From RGEC01 sp044371405 (lineage in GTDB: Bacteria; Bacteroidota; Bacteroidia; NS11-12g; UBA955), in the NCBI GenBank assembly GCA_044371405.1, contig JBILTS010000006.1, positions 1-38,824 of the forward strand: a stretch of DNA of 38,824 bases. Direction: 5' to 3'. Positions 23,419 through 32,582 of the stretch are shown here, in pieces (position 1 is the stretch's first letter; the number at the start of each line of letters is the position of its first letter). The notes beneath the pieces were generated by a model. That model ran no database searches and had not been told where the DNA came from. It worked only from the letters and a program-made list of their open reading frames with translations. A program made the translations under genes and the position numbers.

Positions 23419-26001
23419 TCAGCGATTTACCGAAAATGTTAATTTGCCTTTAACCGTGGCACCATTCTGACGGAATGCCTCTATTTTTATAACATAATTT
23501 CCTGCGGGAATGATATTGCCGTCTGTGTTTCCATCCCATTGAATTACATCATCGGCACCCACAGCATAGTTTTTAAATGGGGTTGTGAATAAAAATCCAT
23601 TTTCATTAAAAATATGCAGGGTTATCCAGTATCCGGGTTCGGGCAGGTTACATTTGATTTTCAGCATATCATTATCGCCGTCATTATTGGGTGTTACCAC
23701 TTCATTAAGCAAGAGAAAATGGCGGCGGCTGTCTGTTATAAAAGTATTCAGTTGGGAATTAGGCAAACCCGGTGTGCCATAACCCGAAGAGGAAGTGGCA
23801 GAGGTCCAGTATTGTTTTTGGTTTGATGGAGCATTAGGTTGGGTTTTTTCCAGTGCTATCCCATCTTTATTGCTGATTACAGGGCTGTGGTAATTGTCCT
23901 CGTATGTTAAACTATCCAGGGTTTTGCCCGGCCTGCTTACAAGTTTAATATTGCCTTTGTCATTAGACATGGTGGGCAAATCTGTTATTGTATGTAAGGC
24001 CCTTTTGTCGTTTTTGTGATATTGTTTTTTAATGTTGAAAGGATTTGCGGTAAGGGCCAGGTATTGGTTCGGTAATAAAGATCTGTTTTCAATAAATGAA
24101 GATATCTGATAAATAGCTCCGGTATCATTGATTCCGGCAATGGCAATATTTTTAAGGTCTATTATTTTATTTCCTGCATTATATATTTCTAAATAGTCCG
24201 AGCCGTCTGCTACAGGATCAAACAGTATTTCATTGATATAAATATTCTTTATTTCTTTTGCAGTATCCGGTCTTCCAGCCATTACGGTTTCAGCGGGAAA
24301 AACAATGCCGCCGCAGCTTTTCAGCTTATCTACAGCAATAAATTCTATTTGATTGGGAACAAAATTATTCAGCCATTGTAACGAAATAATTTTATTGTCC
24401 TGACTAATCCCTGCAATTCGAAAGGGGTTTTCACCTGTGGAAGTCAATGAATAATTGGTTAATAAAAAAGCGGATGCACTGTCTACCGGAGCACTGAAAA
24501 ACAGCGATGTTACGTTGGCTTCAGGCATGTATGCATGGCTGAGGAATGTTTCCGGTGCGGTTATTTTGCCGCCAACAGAATTGGGCTGTCCGGGTGTGCC
24601 GCCCATGTCCTTGTTGCTGCTCCAGTTATTGTCATCTATGCAATAATATCCGGTGTCAATTCTTTCCAGACTCCAGCCGCCTTTTGATTTAAATGCATCG
24701 GTATGCCAGGAAGACAGATAGTCGATGCTGCAAATTTTTTCACCCCTGTGATTGAATAAGTTGATGAAATCGCCATCATTGTTCAATGAGGGCAGTGTGC
24801 CAACGCCCACCCAACGGCCGAGGGTGTCGAGTTTCAGTGCAGTGTTTTTAGCAATGGTGAAATAGCTGTATGGTGGAATAACCGAATCCGGCAGGGAAAC
24901 GCTACTGGTTTTATCACTGAGTTTATAGTTTTTCAGGGTTATCCATTTCGCAGAACGGTTGTATAATTCCACATATTCTTCTTCGGGCAGTAAACCGACA
25001 GAAGGAACAGGCGTGGCCATAATTTCTGTAAAAATGATATCATTAAGTGATGCTGTATCAGCAAATAGCGATAAGAAACTTTTGGTATTTAATGTTGATA
25101 CGTTATTTGCGATATCAGCAGTTCCCTGATTACTTAATAAGCAGTTTACATTGGTTTTAATATTTTGTGAAAACTGTAAAATACAATTTTCAGGTGCGGT
25201 GAAATCCGGGATGATGCTTGCAGGATTACCCAAGGCAATGCCATTTACGGTAAGTGTAAACTGCGAAGTTTGAATATTTTTAACCGGCTCATTAAATGTT
25301 ACGGATACTTTATTTGGATAAATAAAGCCCGCTTTTAACATGCGCGGTGGAAGTGTGTCTTTGATTTTATTTCCAATATAAATATTATCGAAAAAATGTT
25401 TGCCAATGACGGTTGTTCCGTTTTGAATTACATGAATACCTACATATTTACCACCTTTCAATGCCGGCTCGTATACACTGCCTTCTTTAGTTGTAATACT
25501 ATTTATTAAATCTTTTCTGTACAGGTGAACGGAGTCTCCAACTCTTTCCAGCCATACACGGTAATGATTATTGGTTTTATTTAATTCGCCATCTGCACCG
25601 GATATAATTTCGGTTGCGGTGCCATTAACCATTTTATACAAACTGATTTCATCTTTGGTATTACCGGCCCTAACGAAATAGCCATTTCTGGCTTTTTCTG
25701 CGAATGTGTCTGCAGCAATCCAGAATTCTGTGTAATTGGCACTGCTGGGATTGATGCCGTATTGAAATTCCCAGGTATAGATTTCGGCAGAATCGTAATT
25801 TGCAAGCGATGAAATGCCATATTTAATTGTGCTTCCAATGGCATTGAGGGTTTTTAGTCTTCCCGATAAAACTTCAAAATCGCCTGTATTATAAATCCAT
25901 TTTGGATTATTATTTAATTCACCGTCGCTGAAACTATCTGAAAACTGCGCACTTAGTTGCTGCGAAAAAAACACCATCAGCCCCAAAATGAACCAGCGCA
26001 T
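23419..26001 (-). CDS. Secreted lamin-tail-domain protein with gliding-motility-type C-terminus
   Basis: This is 860 residues from the ATG at 26001, which opens a signal peptide (MRWFILGLMVFFSQQLSA); an ATG at 26019 would add six residues. A concanavalin-like beta region (about 20-215) is followed by an Ig/SbsA-like module (VSVTFNEPVKN, about 220-310). Next come a lamin-tail domain (IIFTEIMATP...YVELYNRS..., about 320-480), a second SbsA-like segment, a second lamin-tail domain (IYINEILFDPVADGSDYLEIYN, about 590-745), and a C-terminal domain with VTPNNDGDND, WDGN and GNYVIKIEA that matches the gliding-motility/CHU_C-FlgD type used for T9SS export. The function is unknown; a surface structural or adhesive role is likely. 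Only 22 nt (from 26019) to 40 nt separate it from the GT2 gene upstream, so it sits inside an envelope-glycan operon. Confidence 0.82.
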   Translation of the reverse strand: MRWFILGLMVFFSQQLSAQFSDSFSDGELNNNPKWIYNTGDFEVLSGRLKTLNAIGSTIKYGISSLANYDSAEIYTWEFQYGINPSSANYTEFWIAADTFAEKARNGYFVRAGNTKDEISLYKMVNGTATEIISGADGELNKTNNHYRVWLERVGDSVHLYRKDLINSITTKEGSVYEPALKGGKYVGIHVIQNGTTVIGKHFFDNIYIGNKIKDTLPPRMLKAGFIYPNKVSVTFNEPVKNIQTSQFTLTVNGIALGNPASIIPDFTAPENCILQFSQNIKTNVNCLLSNQGTADIANNVSTLNTKSFLSLFADTASLNDIIFTEIMATPVPSVGLLPEEEYVELYNRSAKWITLKNYKLSDKTSSVSLPDSVIPPYSYFTIAKNTALKLDTLGRWVGVGTLPSLNNDGDFINLFNHRGEKICSIDYLSSWHTDAFKSKGGWSLERIDTGYYCIDDNNWSSNKDMGGTPGQPNSVGGKITAPETFLSHAYMPEANVTSLFFSAPVDSASAFLLTNYSLTSTGENPFRIAGISQDNKIISLQWLNNFVPNQIEFIAVDKLKSCGGIVFPAETVMAGRPDTAKEIKNIYINEILFDPVADGSDYLEIYNAGNKIIDLKNIAIAGINDTGAIYQISSFIENRSLLPNQYLALTANPFNIKKQYHKNDKRALHTITDLPTMSNDKGNIKLVSRPGKTLDSLTYEDNYHSPVISNKDGIALEKTQPNAPSNQKQYWTSATSSSGYGTPGLPNSQLNTFITDSRRHFLLLNEVVTPNNDGDNDMLKIKCNLPEPGYWITLHIFNENGFLFTTPFKNYAVGADDVIQWDGNTDGNIIPAGNYVIKIEAFRQNGATVKGKLTFSVNR

Positions 26002-26041
26002 GTTTGCGAAAATAATCATTTACCCGGCAACTATGGTTAAA

Positions 26042-27163
26042 TTAATATTTGCGGTCTTTCCATTGATAAGTTCCATAACGAGCGCGAAAGCCGGTATATA
26101 AAATGATGAAAATCTGAATGAAAGAATAAGCCGGAATGAAAAGCAGCTTTACGGGGTATCTAAAACCAGGTAAAATCCTTTGAAGCAATATAAAATCAGC
26201 AAGCATTTTCCCCAACACGGAAATTCCGGCCGTGGTCCATCCAATCCATGGAATCAGGCAAATGGATCCCAGGTAAAAAAGCGAAAAAAACAGGGAAAAC
26301 AGTTGCCATATATTACCGGAATTATGCTGCTGAAAACGCACTTTAGCGGCCCACCTTGTGCGTTGATTTAACAAATCGGCCCATGTTTTTTCAGGGAGGG
26401 TTTGTACTGTATTTTCTGTAGTACCCAAAAAATGGCAGGCATCCGGATTTTTTTGCATGGCATATTCCAGTAAATAAATATCATCGCCACCGGGTATTTG
26501 CATATCTGCTCTGGCGGCTTGTGCCTCTGTAAACAAGCTTTTGTTTATACATAAATTGGCACCATTGGCCATCAGTGGTTTATTTCTCCGGAAAGCATCG
26601 GCTGTAAGTGCCATCAGTAAGGCACTCTCTGTGCATTGGTAAAAATTTAGGATTGAATGATTTACAATGTAGCTGACTGGTCCGGCTATAAATATTAATT
26701 TTTCGGTTGAAATTTTTTCTTCCATAGTTAGCAGCAGATTGGGCGGAAGAATGCAATCAGCATCGGTAAAAAACAGGGTGTCAAACGTGGCCTTTTCAGC
26801 GGCAAGGGCCAGGGCAGCTTTTTTGCCGCTTGCATTGGTGTTTTCGCAGTAAATGATAGGAAAAGGTGACGTTTTTTGGGTATGCAAAATCCACTTTTTT
26901 GCATCATCGTAGCTATGGTCGTCACAAAGTACCCATTCTATCAGATGTTTGGGATAATTTAATCCGCAGATTGATTCGTATAATGCAGGAAGGTTGTTTT
27001 TTTCATTTCTGAAAGCCACCACTATTGAAAACCCGGTTTTGGGTTCAAAATTTTGGGTAGTTTTATGATGTAATTGGAAACGATAGACAGGTATCACCAG
27101 ACTTAAAAATCCTGCCAATACCAAAAAAGCGGCACCTATTGCTAAAATGCCTATGGTTTCCAT
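26042..27163 (-). CDS. Membrane-anchored family 2 glycosyltransferase
   Basis: This is a 373-residue GT2 enzyme with one N-terminal membrane segment (about 5-27) and two or three C-terminal ones (about 285-360). The GT-A motifs are in order: VAFRNEKNN, CDDHSYDD, the metal-binding FTDADC, GGDDIYLLEY as the acidic catalytic region, and QRTRWAAK, the Q/RxxRW motif of processive or membrane GT2 enzymes. It uses a nucleotide sugar; the acceptor is unknown. Its first codons overlap the end of the flippase-like gene by 13 bp, so they are translationally linked. Context (flippase-like protein, RfaE2) suggests a lipid- or envelope-linked glycan. Confidence 0.88.
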   Translation of the reverse strand: METIGILAIGAAFLVLAGFLSLVIPVYRFQLHHKTTQNFEPKTGFSIVVAFRNEKNNLPALYESICGLNYPKHLIEWVLCDDHSYDDAKKWILHTQKTSPFPIIYCENTNASGKKAALALAAEKATFDTLFFTDADCILPPNLLLTMEEKISTEKLIFIAGPVSYIVNHSILNFYQCTESALLMALTADAFRRNKPLMANGANLCINKSLFTEAQAARADMQIPGGDDIYLLEYAMQKNPDACHFLGTTENTVQTLPEKTWADLLNQRTRWAAKVRFQQHNSGNIWQLFSLFFSLFYLGSICLIPWIGWTTAGISVLGKMLADFILLQRILPGFRYPVKLLFIPAYSFIQIFIILYTGFRARYGTYQWKDRKY

Positions 27164-28065
27164 TTATGCAATATAAAAATTATTAGCCCGATGAATGCGG
27201 GCAGCAAAACATTATGAAAATAATTGATCACAGCAATGACCAGTAAAAGCGGTTTTTGGTGATCGGGGAGTGCGAAAACAAAAAGTGGTAAGCTGAGTCT
27301 GACTGCAGCATCGGTATAGATCATGCCCGGGGTGAAGGTTTGAATGAAGAAAATGCATGCCACGCCTGTGAGTGCTGTAGAAAAATCCGTTAGCTGAAAC
27401 TGGATTACGAAAAAAGCATAGAACCCGCCGAATATCAGGTAGCGAAGTGCAGAGAGGCCGAAAGTGCCGATAATTTGAAGGACCGAAAAATGTTTGAAAC
27501 CCATCAGCCATTTCTCCAGCCATTCCGGTTTTTTCGCACGGTTTCTTACCATCAGCCACGCAATCCCCAGCAGTAAAATCAGAGGCAGGATATAAAACAC
27601 ACTGTGGCGACCATATTCTTCGGCTTCTTTACCCATCAAGGCATAAGCAGCAGGAATGCCTGCGGCCAGTGTTATCAGGGTTTGGCAGGTTGCACCAAAA
27701 TAATTGTTTAGTAGGGCCGCCGGTCTGTTTTCAGGTTTTAAATACAAAACCCTGCCGAAGAATTCACCCACACGGAATGGAATGACATTATTGGCGGCAG
27801 CCCCCACCAGCAGTCCTTTCCAGGCATTTTTGAAACTTAATTTTTCCAGATTGGAAACCAGCAGGCGCCATTTAACGGCTTCTGTCCACCAGTTGGCTGT
27901 GGCAGAAAGCAATGCGGCTAAATGCCAGTACCAGGGGATGGTTTTTAGGGCAATCCAAACTTTTTGAGGTGAGGGTATTCCGCTTTGGAGCAAATTAACG
28001 GCCCACAGGATGATTGCCCCCGTTAGCAGCCATTTTAAGGCCGTCCACCCATGGCTGGCTTTCAT
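27151..28065 (-). CDS. Flippase-like / LPG synthase transmembrane-domain protein (UPF0104)
   Basis: This 304-residue polytopic membrane protein has about eight hydrophobic segments and matches the lysylphosphatidylglycerol-synthase transmembrane domain family (AglD/UPF0104, PF03706-like). Family features include the EAVKWRLLV region and the AANNVIPFRVGEFFGRVLYL motif (about 93-112). There is no aminoacyltransferase domain, so it is not MprF itself; the stand-alone domain is thought to move lipid-linked molecules across the membrane, which is inference. It starts in an ATGA overlap with rfaE2 and overlaps the GT2 gene downstream. It is the second protein of this family in the same operon. Confidence 0.82.
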   Translation of the reverse strand: MKASHGWTALKWLLTGAIILWAVNLLQSGIPSPQKVWIALKTIPWYWHLAALLSATANWWTEAVKWRLLVSNLEKLSFKNAWKGLLVGAAANNVIPFRVGEFFGRVLYLKPENRPAALLNNYFGATCQTLITLAAGIPAAYALMGKEAEEYGRHSVFYILPLILLLGIAWLMVRNRAKKPEWLEKWLMGFKHFSVLQIIGTFGLSALRYLIFGGFYAFFVIQFQLTDFSTALTGVACIFFIQTFTPGMIYTDAAVRLSLPLFVFALPDHQKPLLLVIAVINYFHNVLLPAFIGLIIFILHKWKP

Positions 28066-28556
28066 AAGTTGCGATTGGCGTCCAGAATTTTCTTTTCTAT
28101 GTTGCTGGTGCTGAAACCTGGCAGAAATTCCAATGTTTTAACCTCGCCGCCCGCAGCTAAAACTTCTTTTGCACCTACAATATCTTCAATCTTATAATCG
28201 GCACCTTTTACAAGTACATCCGGTTTTACGGCCAATATTAAATCCAGCGGGGTATCTTCATCAAATACAATAACGGCTCCCACACATTGCAGTGCTGCCA
28301 TCACGGTAGTGCGGGAAAACTCGTTTTGAAGTGGTCTCGCAGGGCTTTTTTCCAGCCGTTTTACGCTGTCGTCGCTGTTGATTCCTACCACCAAAAAATC
28401 GCCAAGTGCAGCGGCTTCCTGCAGGTAGGTAACATGGCCGGCGTGCAGAATATCAAAACATCCGTTGGTAAATACGATGCGTTTTCCGGCGGCCTTTTGT
28501 GTAGCAGCCATTTGTCCGGCATCTTCGCGATTCCAGATTTTACCTGTTGACATCAT
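28062..28556 (-). CDS. rfaE2: D-glycero-beta-D-manno-heptose 1-phosphate adenylyltransferase
   Basis: This is 164 residues of the cytidylyltransferase-like nucleotidyltransferase fold. The GCFDILHAGH segment carries the HxGH motif (His38, His41). KPDVLVKGADY, VGAKEVLAAGG and FLPGFSTSNIEKKI are diagnostic of the RfaE domain II / HldE C-terminal half. It makes ADP-heptose for LPS core or other heptose glycans. No kinase half (RfaE1) is fused or adjacent, so the kinase must be elsewhere. Its start overlaps the previous stop as ATGA (28556); a second ATG lies at 28553. The downstream flippase-like gene begins in another ATGA overlap. Confidence 0.93.
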   Translation of the reverse strand: MMSTGKIWNREDAGQMAATQKAAGKRIVFTNGCFDILHAGHVTYLQEAAALGDFLVVGINSDDSVKRLEKSPARPLQNEFSRTTVMAALQCVGAVIVFDEDTPLDLILAVKPDVLVKGADYKIEDIVGAKEVLAAGGEVKTLEFLPGFSTSNIEKKILDANRNL

Positions 28557-29539
28557 GTGGTTTTCATTTTGCGAATTTCAATCATCATCAGCAGGTAGCA
28601 GATGCCACCCACAATGATGCTGAAAAGGTTTTGATAGGCAAGGTTAAAAATACCGAATGTTTCGGCATCCTTGGCACTCAGGGCATAAACGGCCTGCAAT
28701 CCAAATGAAATGGCACCCCAAACGCCTGCACCTGCGGGTAATGGTATGGCAATGCCTACGGCAGCGAAAATGAGCAGACTGATGGAGCTGCCAAAGCCCA
28801 TGTGGGCCGTGACGGGCAAGCTCTGCAGTAAACAATATCCGCTCAGCATGTAGCAAAACCAGATGCCTGCGGAATAGATAAAAAACAAAACCGGTTTTTC
28901 CAACGCAAAAATGGTTTTTAATCCTTTGGAAAAACCTGAAAGGAGGCCGGCAATTTTTCCAGGTGAATTGTTTGCAGTCTTCTTTTTTCTGAATTTTATA
29001 AACAATATCACCGATAGTATTAGCGAGGCGAGTATCAAAACATTTTGCAGCGTTGCCATGCTGCTTGCAGGAATTAGAACATAGCTTTCGAAAAAGCCGT
29101 AAATATGCTTAAATTCAACCAAAAGGCCGGTTAAGCATACAAGCAGCAACATGAGCATATCTACCAGCCGTTCGGTAACTACAGTTCCGATGAGCAAGTC
29201 TGCAGGTGCTTTTTCGGTTTTGGCGGCCATGGCGCAGCGCACTACTTCTCCTCCGCGGCTGGTTGCCACATTGATGAGATAGCCGCTCATCACAGCATAG
29301 AATGATCGTTTTGAGTTAAGCGGATAACCTGCCGGCGCTGTAAGCATGGTCCAGCGGTAACCTCTCAGCCAGTGTCCAAAAATCATGATACAAACAGAAG
29401 CAGCAACCCATTTTAAATCGGATGAAAGTATGGCATTCCAGGTCGCTGTCCAGTCGGTTTTCAGCCCAATCCAAAGGAAAATAAGGGCGGTGAGAACAAT
29501 CAGCAGGGCATTCGTTATGGATTTTCTGTTCAGCGTCAA
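28553..29539 (-). CDS. Flippase-like / LPG synthase transmembrane-domain protein (UPF0104)
   Basis: This 328-residue polytopic membrane protein of the same family as the gene at 27151 has about eight hydrophobic segments, the GHWLRGYRWTMLT motif near residue 56, the NVATSRGGEVVRCAMAAK motif (about 90-107) and the late PLPAGAGVWGA motif typical of AglD/YbhN-like proteins. There is no other domain. The only family-consistent start is TTG at 29539, overlapping the panD stop as TTGA. A lipid or lipid-linked-sugar translocation role is plausible but unproven. The two paralogues are divergent, so this is not a recent duplication. Confidence 0.82.
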   Translation of the reverse strand: MTLNRKSITNALLIVLTALIFLWIGLKTDWTATWNAILSSDLKWVAASVCIMIFGHWLRGYRWTMLTAPAGYPLNSKRSFYAVMSGYLINVATSRGGEVVRCAMAAKTEKAPADLLIGTVVTERLVDMLMLLLVCLTGLLVEFKHIYGFFESYVLIPASSMATLQNVLILASLILSVILFIKFRKKKTANNSPGKIAGLLSGFSKGLKTIFALEKPVLFFIYSAGIWFCYMLSGYCLLQSLPVTAHMGFGSSISLLIFAAVGIAIPLPAGAGVWGAISFGLQAVYALSAKDAETFGIFNLAYQNLFSIIVGGICYLLMMIEIRKMKTT

Positions 29540-29883
29540 ACCAGTCGGTTGTTTCTGTCGGGGAAAATATTTTTGGGCTGATGTGCAATGGCTTCGTCTT
29601 TTGACATGATGGCAAAGGTCATAATGATCAGTTCATCTCCCACCTGGCCTTTGCGTGCAGCTGCTCCGTTGAGCCCAATGATGCCGGTGCCGCGGTCGCC
29701 GGCGATGATATAGGTTTCGAAACGTTCACCATTGTTATTATTTACAATCAGCACCTTCTGATTAGGGATGAGCCCGGCGGCATCCACCAGATCCATGTCT
29801 ATGGTGATGCTGCCGGTGTAATTCAGTTCGGTTTGGGTGATACGAACATTGTGAATCTTGGCCTGTAAAACCTCAATCTGCAT
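29536..29883 (-). CDS. panD: Aspartate 1-decarboxylase
   Basis: PanD makes beta-alanine from aspartate for pantothenate and CoA synthesis. The 115-residue proenzyme cleaves itself between Gly24 and Ser25 (NYTGSITID) to form the pyruvoyl cofactor; NNNNGERFETY, GDRGTGIIGLNGAAAR and GDELIIMTFA are the remaining family blocks. It is the first gene of the seven-gene minus-strand operon and overlaps the next gene by four bases. A TAATTTCG element (29894-29901, minus) lies just upstream and may be a degenerate -7 box. Confidence 0.95.
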   Translation of the reverse strand: MQIEVLQAKIHNVRITQTELNYTGSITIDMDLVDAAGLIPNQKVLIVNNNNGERFETYIIAGDRGTGIIGLNGAAARKGQVGDELIIMTFAIMSKDEAIAHQPKNIFPDRNNRLV

Positions 29884-30008
29884 AAATTTTCAGCGAAATT
29901 AGTACAATAAACCCAAAGACGAGGTTTCTTATTTGGGGAATATCACGAAAATGCCTGTCTTGGTGATGCAGATGGGGCATAACGGATCCAAATCCTTAAC
30001 TTCGCGGT

Positions 30009-30614
30009 GTGCAGTTCACATCGGGTATCGTAGAACAGGCCGTAGAGGCGCTTTCAGGTTTTCCGGGTATCGGCAAACGTTCGGCATTGCGTATGGTGAT
30101 GTATCTGCTCAACCGCCCAGAGCACGAAGTGGTGAACCTGGCAGACAGCATTCTCAAAATTAAAACCGAGCTTAAGTTGTGCAGCGAATGTGGCAATGTG
30201 AGCGACCATGAGCTGTGTAATGTGTGTGCCAATCCTTCACGCAATCACAAGCTGATTTGTGTGGTGGAAGATTTCAGCGACCAGATGAGTATCGAATCTA
30301 CAGCCCAGTTTAATGGGGTTTATCATGTGCTTGGTGGGCTCATTTCACCCATGGAAGGTATCGGCCCCGACCAGTTGCGCATTCAGGCCTTGCTCGACAG
30401 GGTTGAAAAAAACAATCCTGACGAAATTATCATGGCTTTCAGTGCCACGGTAGAAGGGGATACCACCATGTTTTATCTGGCCAAAAAACTCAGGGATTTA
30501 CCTGTTCAAATTAGTTGTATCTCCCGGGGAATTGCCATTGGTGGCGAAATCGGATATGCCGATGAAATTACCCTGGGCAGAAGTATTGCAAACCGAACTG
30601 CTTATAAAGTATAA
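30009..30614 (+). CDS. recR: Recombination protein RecR
   Basis: RecR works with RecF and RecO to load RecA at gaps. The 201-residue protein has the N-terminal helix-hairpin-helix (ALSGFPGIGKRSALRM), the four-cysteine zinc finger (CSECGNVSDHELCNVC), a Toprim domain starting CVVEDFSD, and the C-terminal GIAIGGEIGYADEITLGRSI. The start is GTG at 30009. A TAACTTCG -7-like sequence (29997-30004) ends only 4 nt before it, which suggests a leaderless transcript if real. The next gene starts 5 nt after its stop. Confidence 0.95.
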   Translation: MQFTSGIVEQAVEALSGFPGIGKRSALRMVMYLLNRPEHEVVNLADSILKIKTELKLCSECGNVSDHELCNVCANPSRNHKLICVVEDFSDQMSIESTAQFNGVYHVLGGLISPMEGIGPDQLRIQALLDRVEKNNPDEIIMAFSATVEGDTTMFYLAKKLRDLPVQISCISRGIAIGGEIGYADEITLGRSIANRTAYKV

Positions 30615-30619
30615 CCACC

Positions 30620-32572
30620 TTGCATCAGCTTTCAGTCATTATCGTCAATTATAATGTGCGCTATTTTTTGGAGCAGTCGCTGCATAGCGTTATGCGGGCT
30701 ATCCGCCACATAGACGCGGAGGTATGGGTGGTTGATAATAACAGTGTGGACGGCAGCATGGAAATGGTAAAGACGCTTTTCCCAGCTGTTAAATGTATTG
30801 AAAATAAGGAAAATCTTGGATTCAGCAAAGCCAATAACCAGGCCATACGAAGCAGCAATGCCAGGTATGTGTTGCTGCTTAATCCGGATACGGTTTTGCA
30901 GGACAACACCCTGGAAAAATGCGTGGCATTTATGGACGAGCACCCCGATGCAGGTGGACTTGGGGTTCGCATGATAGACGGAAAAGGTAAGTTTCTCCCG
31001 GAAAGCAAGCGGGGTCTGCCATCGCCAGCGGTGGCTTTTTACAAAATGACCGGTTTGTCAAAATTATTTCCAAAGTCAAAAATTTTTGGACGCTATCACC
31101 TTAAATATTTGGATGAAAACAGCATTCATCTGGTAGATGTGCTAAGTGGCGCATTCATGATGCTTCGCAGTGAAACCTTAGAAAAAACCGGTTTGCTGGA
31201 TGAAGATTTTTTCATGTACGGCGAGGACATTGATTTGAGTTACCGCATCACCCAGGCCGGCTACCGCAATTATTATTTTCCGTACACCACCATCATTCAT
31301 TACAAGGGTGAAAGCACAAAAAAACGCAGTGCGAATTATGTGAAGGTTTTTTACAATGCCATGGTATTGTTTGCCCAAAAGCATTACAGCCAAAGCATTG
31401 CGGGTCGTTTTAATGTATTTATTCAAATGGCCATATACCTGCGTGCTGCTTTGGCTCTCGTTTACAGGGCAGTAAGTTCAGCGCTGCTGCCATTGCTGGA
31501 TTTTTTACTGATTTATGCCGGTTATTTTGGCATTACACGCTATTGGGAAGAGTACAATAAATATGTGAAAGGGTTTTACCCCGACACTTACTTTGCACTT
31601 CATATACCGGTTTATATAGCGGTAGTGCTTTTTTGTCTTTACCTGAGCGGTGGGTATGATAAGCCAGTGTCTGTAAGGCGCATTGTCAGGGGTGCGGCTG
31701 TGGGCGCCCTTATCACGTTCTCTGCTTATGCCTTTTTGCCAAAGACCTTTCAGTTCAGCAGGGCTATTCTGCTGCTCGGGTGTGCCTGGAGCATGGCAGC
31801 TCCCTTATTGCTTCGACTATTATATCATTTTTTGAAAACTGGCAAAACCCAATTGTCTGAGGCAGATTCATACCGCATAGCCCTGGTGGCCGGTCCAAAA
31901 GAGTCTGAGCGTGTTGAAGGATTACTAACCCGAAGCATGGTAAAAATGGATGCCATAACCCGAGTTTCGCCTGATAACAGCCGTCCCGAGGGTTTTGCCG
32001 GCAGCATGGAACAGATTGCCGAGGTGGTGGATATTTTCAAGGTAAATCTGGTTATTTTTAGTGCTGCCGATGTACCATCGGAAAACATCATGGAAGTAAT
32101 GAGCCGCCTTTCTGATCGTTCGGTACAGTTCAAAATAGTCCCCGAAGGAAGTCAGTTTGTGATAGGAAGCAATAGTAAAAATGAACGTGGCGAGTTGTTT
32201 ACGTTAGACCTGACATTTACCATTGAAAATTTGGAAATACGGAGAAAAAAGCGTATATTCGACTTAGCTGTTGCCGGTATATTGTTAATGCTATTTCCTG
32301 TGCTTGTGATGCTCCAGCAAGGAAGATACCTGCTCAGACACTGGATAATGGTGGCAACTGGCAAAGAAACCTGGGTAAGCTATGCAGGCAGACCGAATAC
32401 AGATTATTTACCCAGATTGAAACCAGGTTGTTTGTTTCCGGGCATGGTTTATACCAATCAGGAATTGGAATCTGCCATAAATCTAGCCTATGCCCGCGAC
32501 TACCATGTTTACATGGATTTACAGACAATCTGGCATTTTCTCATTAAAAAGTCCAACGCTCCATACCGATAA
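30620..32572 (+). CDS. GT2 glycosyltransferase fused to a degenerate polyprenyl-phosphate sugar-transferase-like region
   Basis: This is 650 residues. Residues 1-250 are a GT2 domain of the rhamnosyl/galactofuranosyl type (VIIVNYN, VVDNNSVDGS, LLNPDT at 87-91, MYGEDIDLSYR at 199-209). Residues about 265-405 hold four or five membrane segments. Residues about 415-510 resemble the Rossmann-like CoA-binding_3 region of WcaJ/WbaP-type sugar transferases. The end (RRKKRIFDLAVAGILLMLFPV, about 541-561, then YMDLQTIWHF, 631-640) resembles the first and last segments of the phosphoglycosyltransferase domain, but the middle with the catalytic Asp-Glu is missing, so it is probably not active as such. 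It therefore likely couples a GT to a membrane platform, which is inference. The start is TTG, 5 nt after recR. Confidence 0.75.
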   Translation: MHQLSVIIVNYNVRYFLEQSLHSVMRAIRHIDAEVWVVDNNSVDGSMEMVKTLFPAVKCIENKENLGFSKANNQAIRSSNARYVLLLNPDTVLQDNTLEKCVAFMDEHPDAGGLGVRMIDGKGKFLPESKRGLPSPAVAFYKMTGLSKLFPKSKIFGRYHLKYLDENSIHLVDVLSGAFMMLRSETLEKTGLLDEDFFMYGEDIDLSYRITQAGYRNYYFPYTTIIHYKGESTKKRSANYVKVFYNAMVLFAQKHYSQSIAGRFNVFIQMAIYLRAALALVYRAVSSALLPLLDFLLIYAGYFGITRYWEEYNKYVKGFYPDTYFALHIPVYIAVVLFCLYLSGGYDKPVSVRRIVRGAAVGALITFSAYAFLPKTFQFSRAILLLGCAWSMAAPLLLRLLYHFLKTGKTQLSEADSYRIALVAGPKESERVEGLLTRSMVKMDAITRVSPDNSRPEGFAGSMEQIAEVVDIFKVNLVIFSAADVPSENIMEVMSRLSDRSVQFKIVPEGSQFVIGSNSKNERGELFTLDLTFTIENLEIRRKKRIFDLAVAGILLMLFPVLVMLQQGRYLLRHWIMVATGKETWVSYAGRPNTDYLPRLKPGCLFPGMVYTNQELESAINLAYARDYHVYMDLQTIWHFLIKKSNAPYR

Positions 32573-32582
32573 ATAATCAGCC

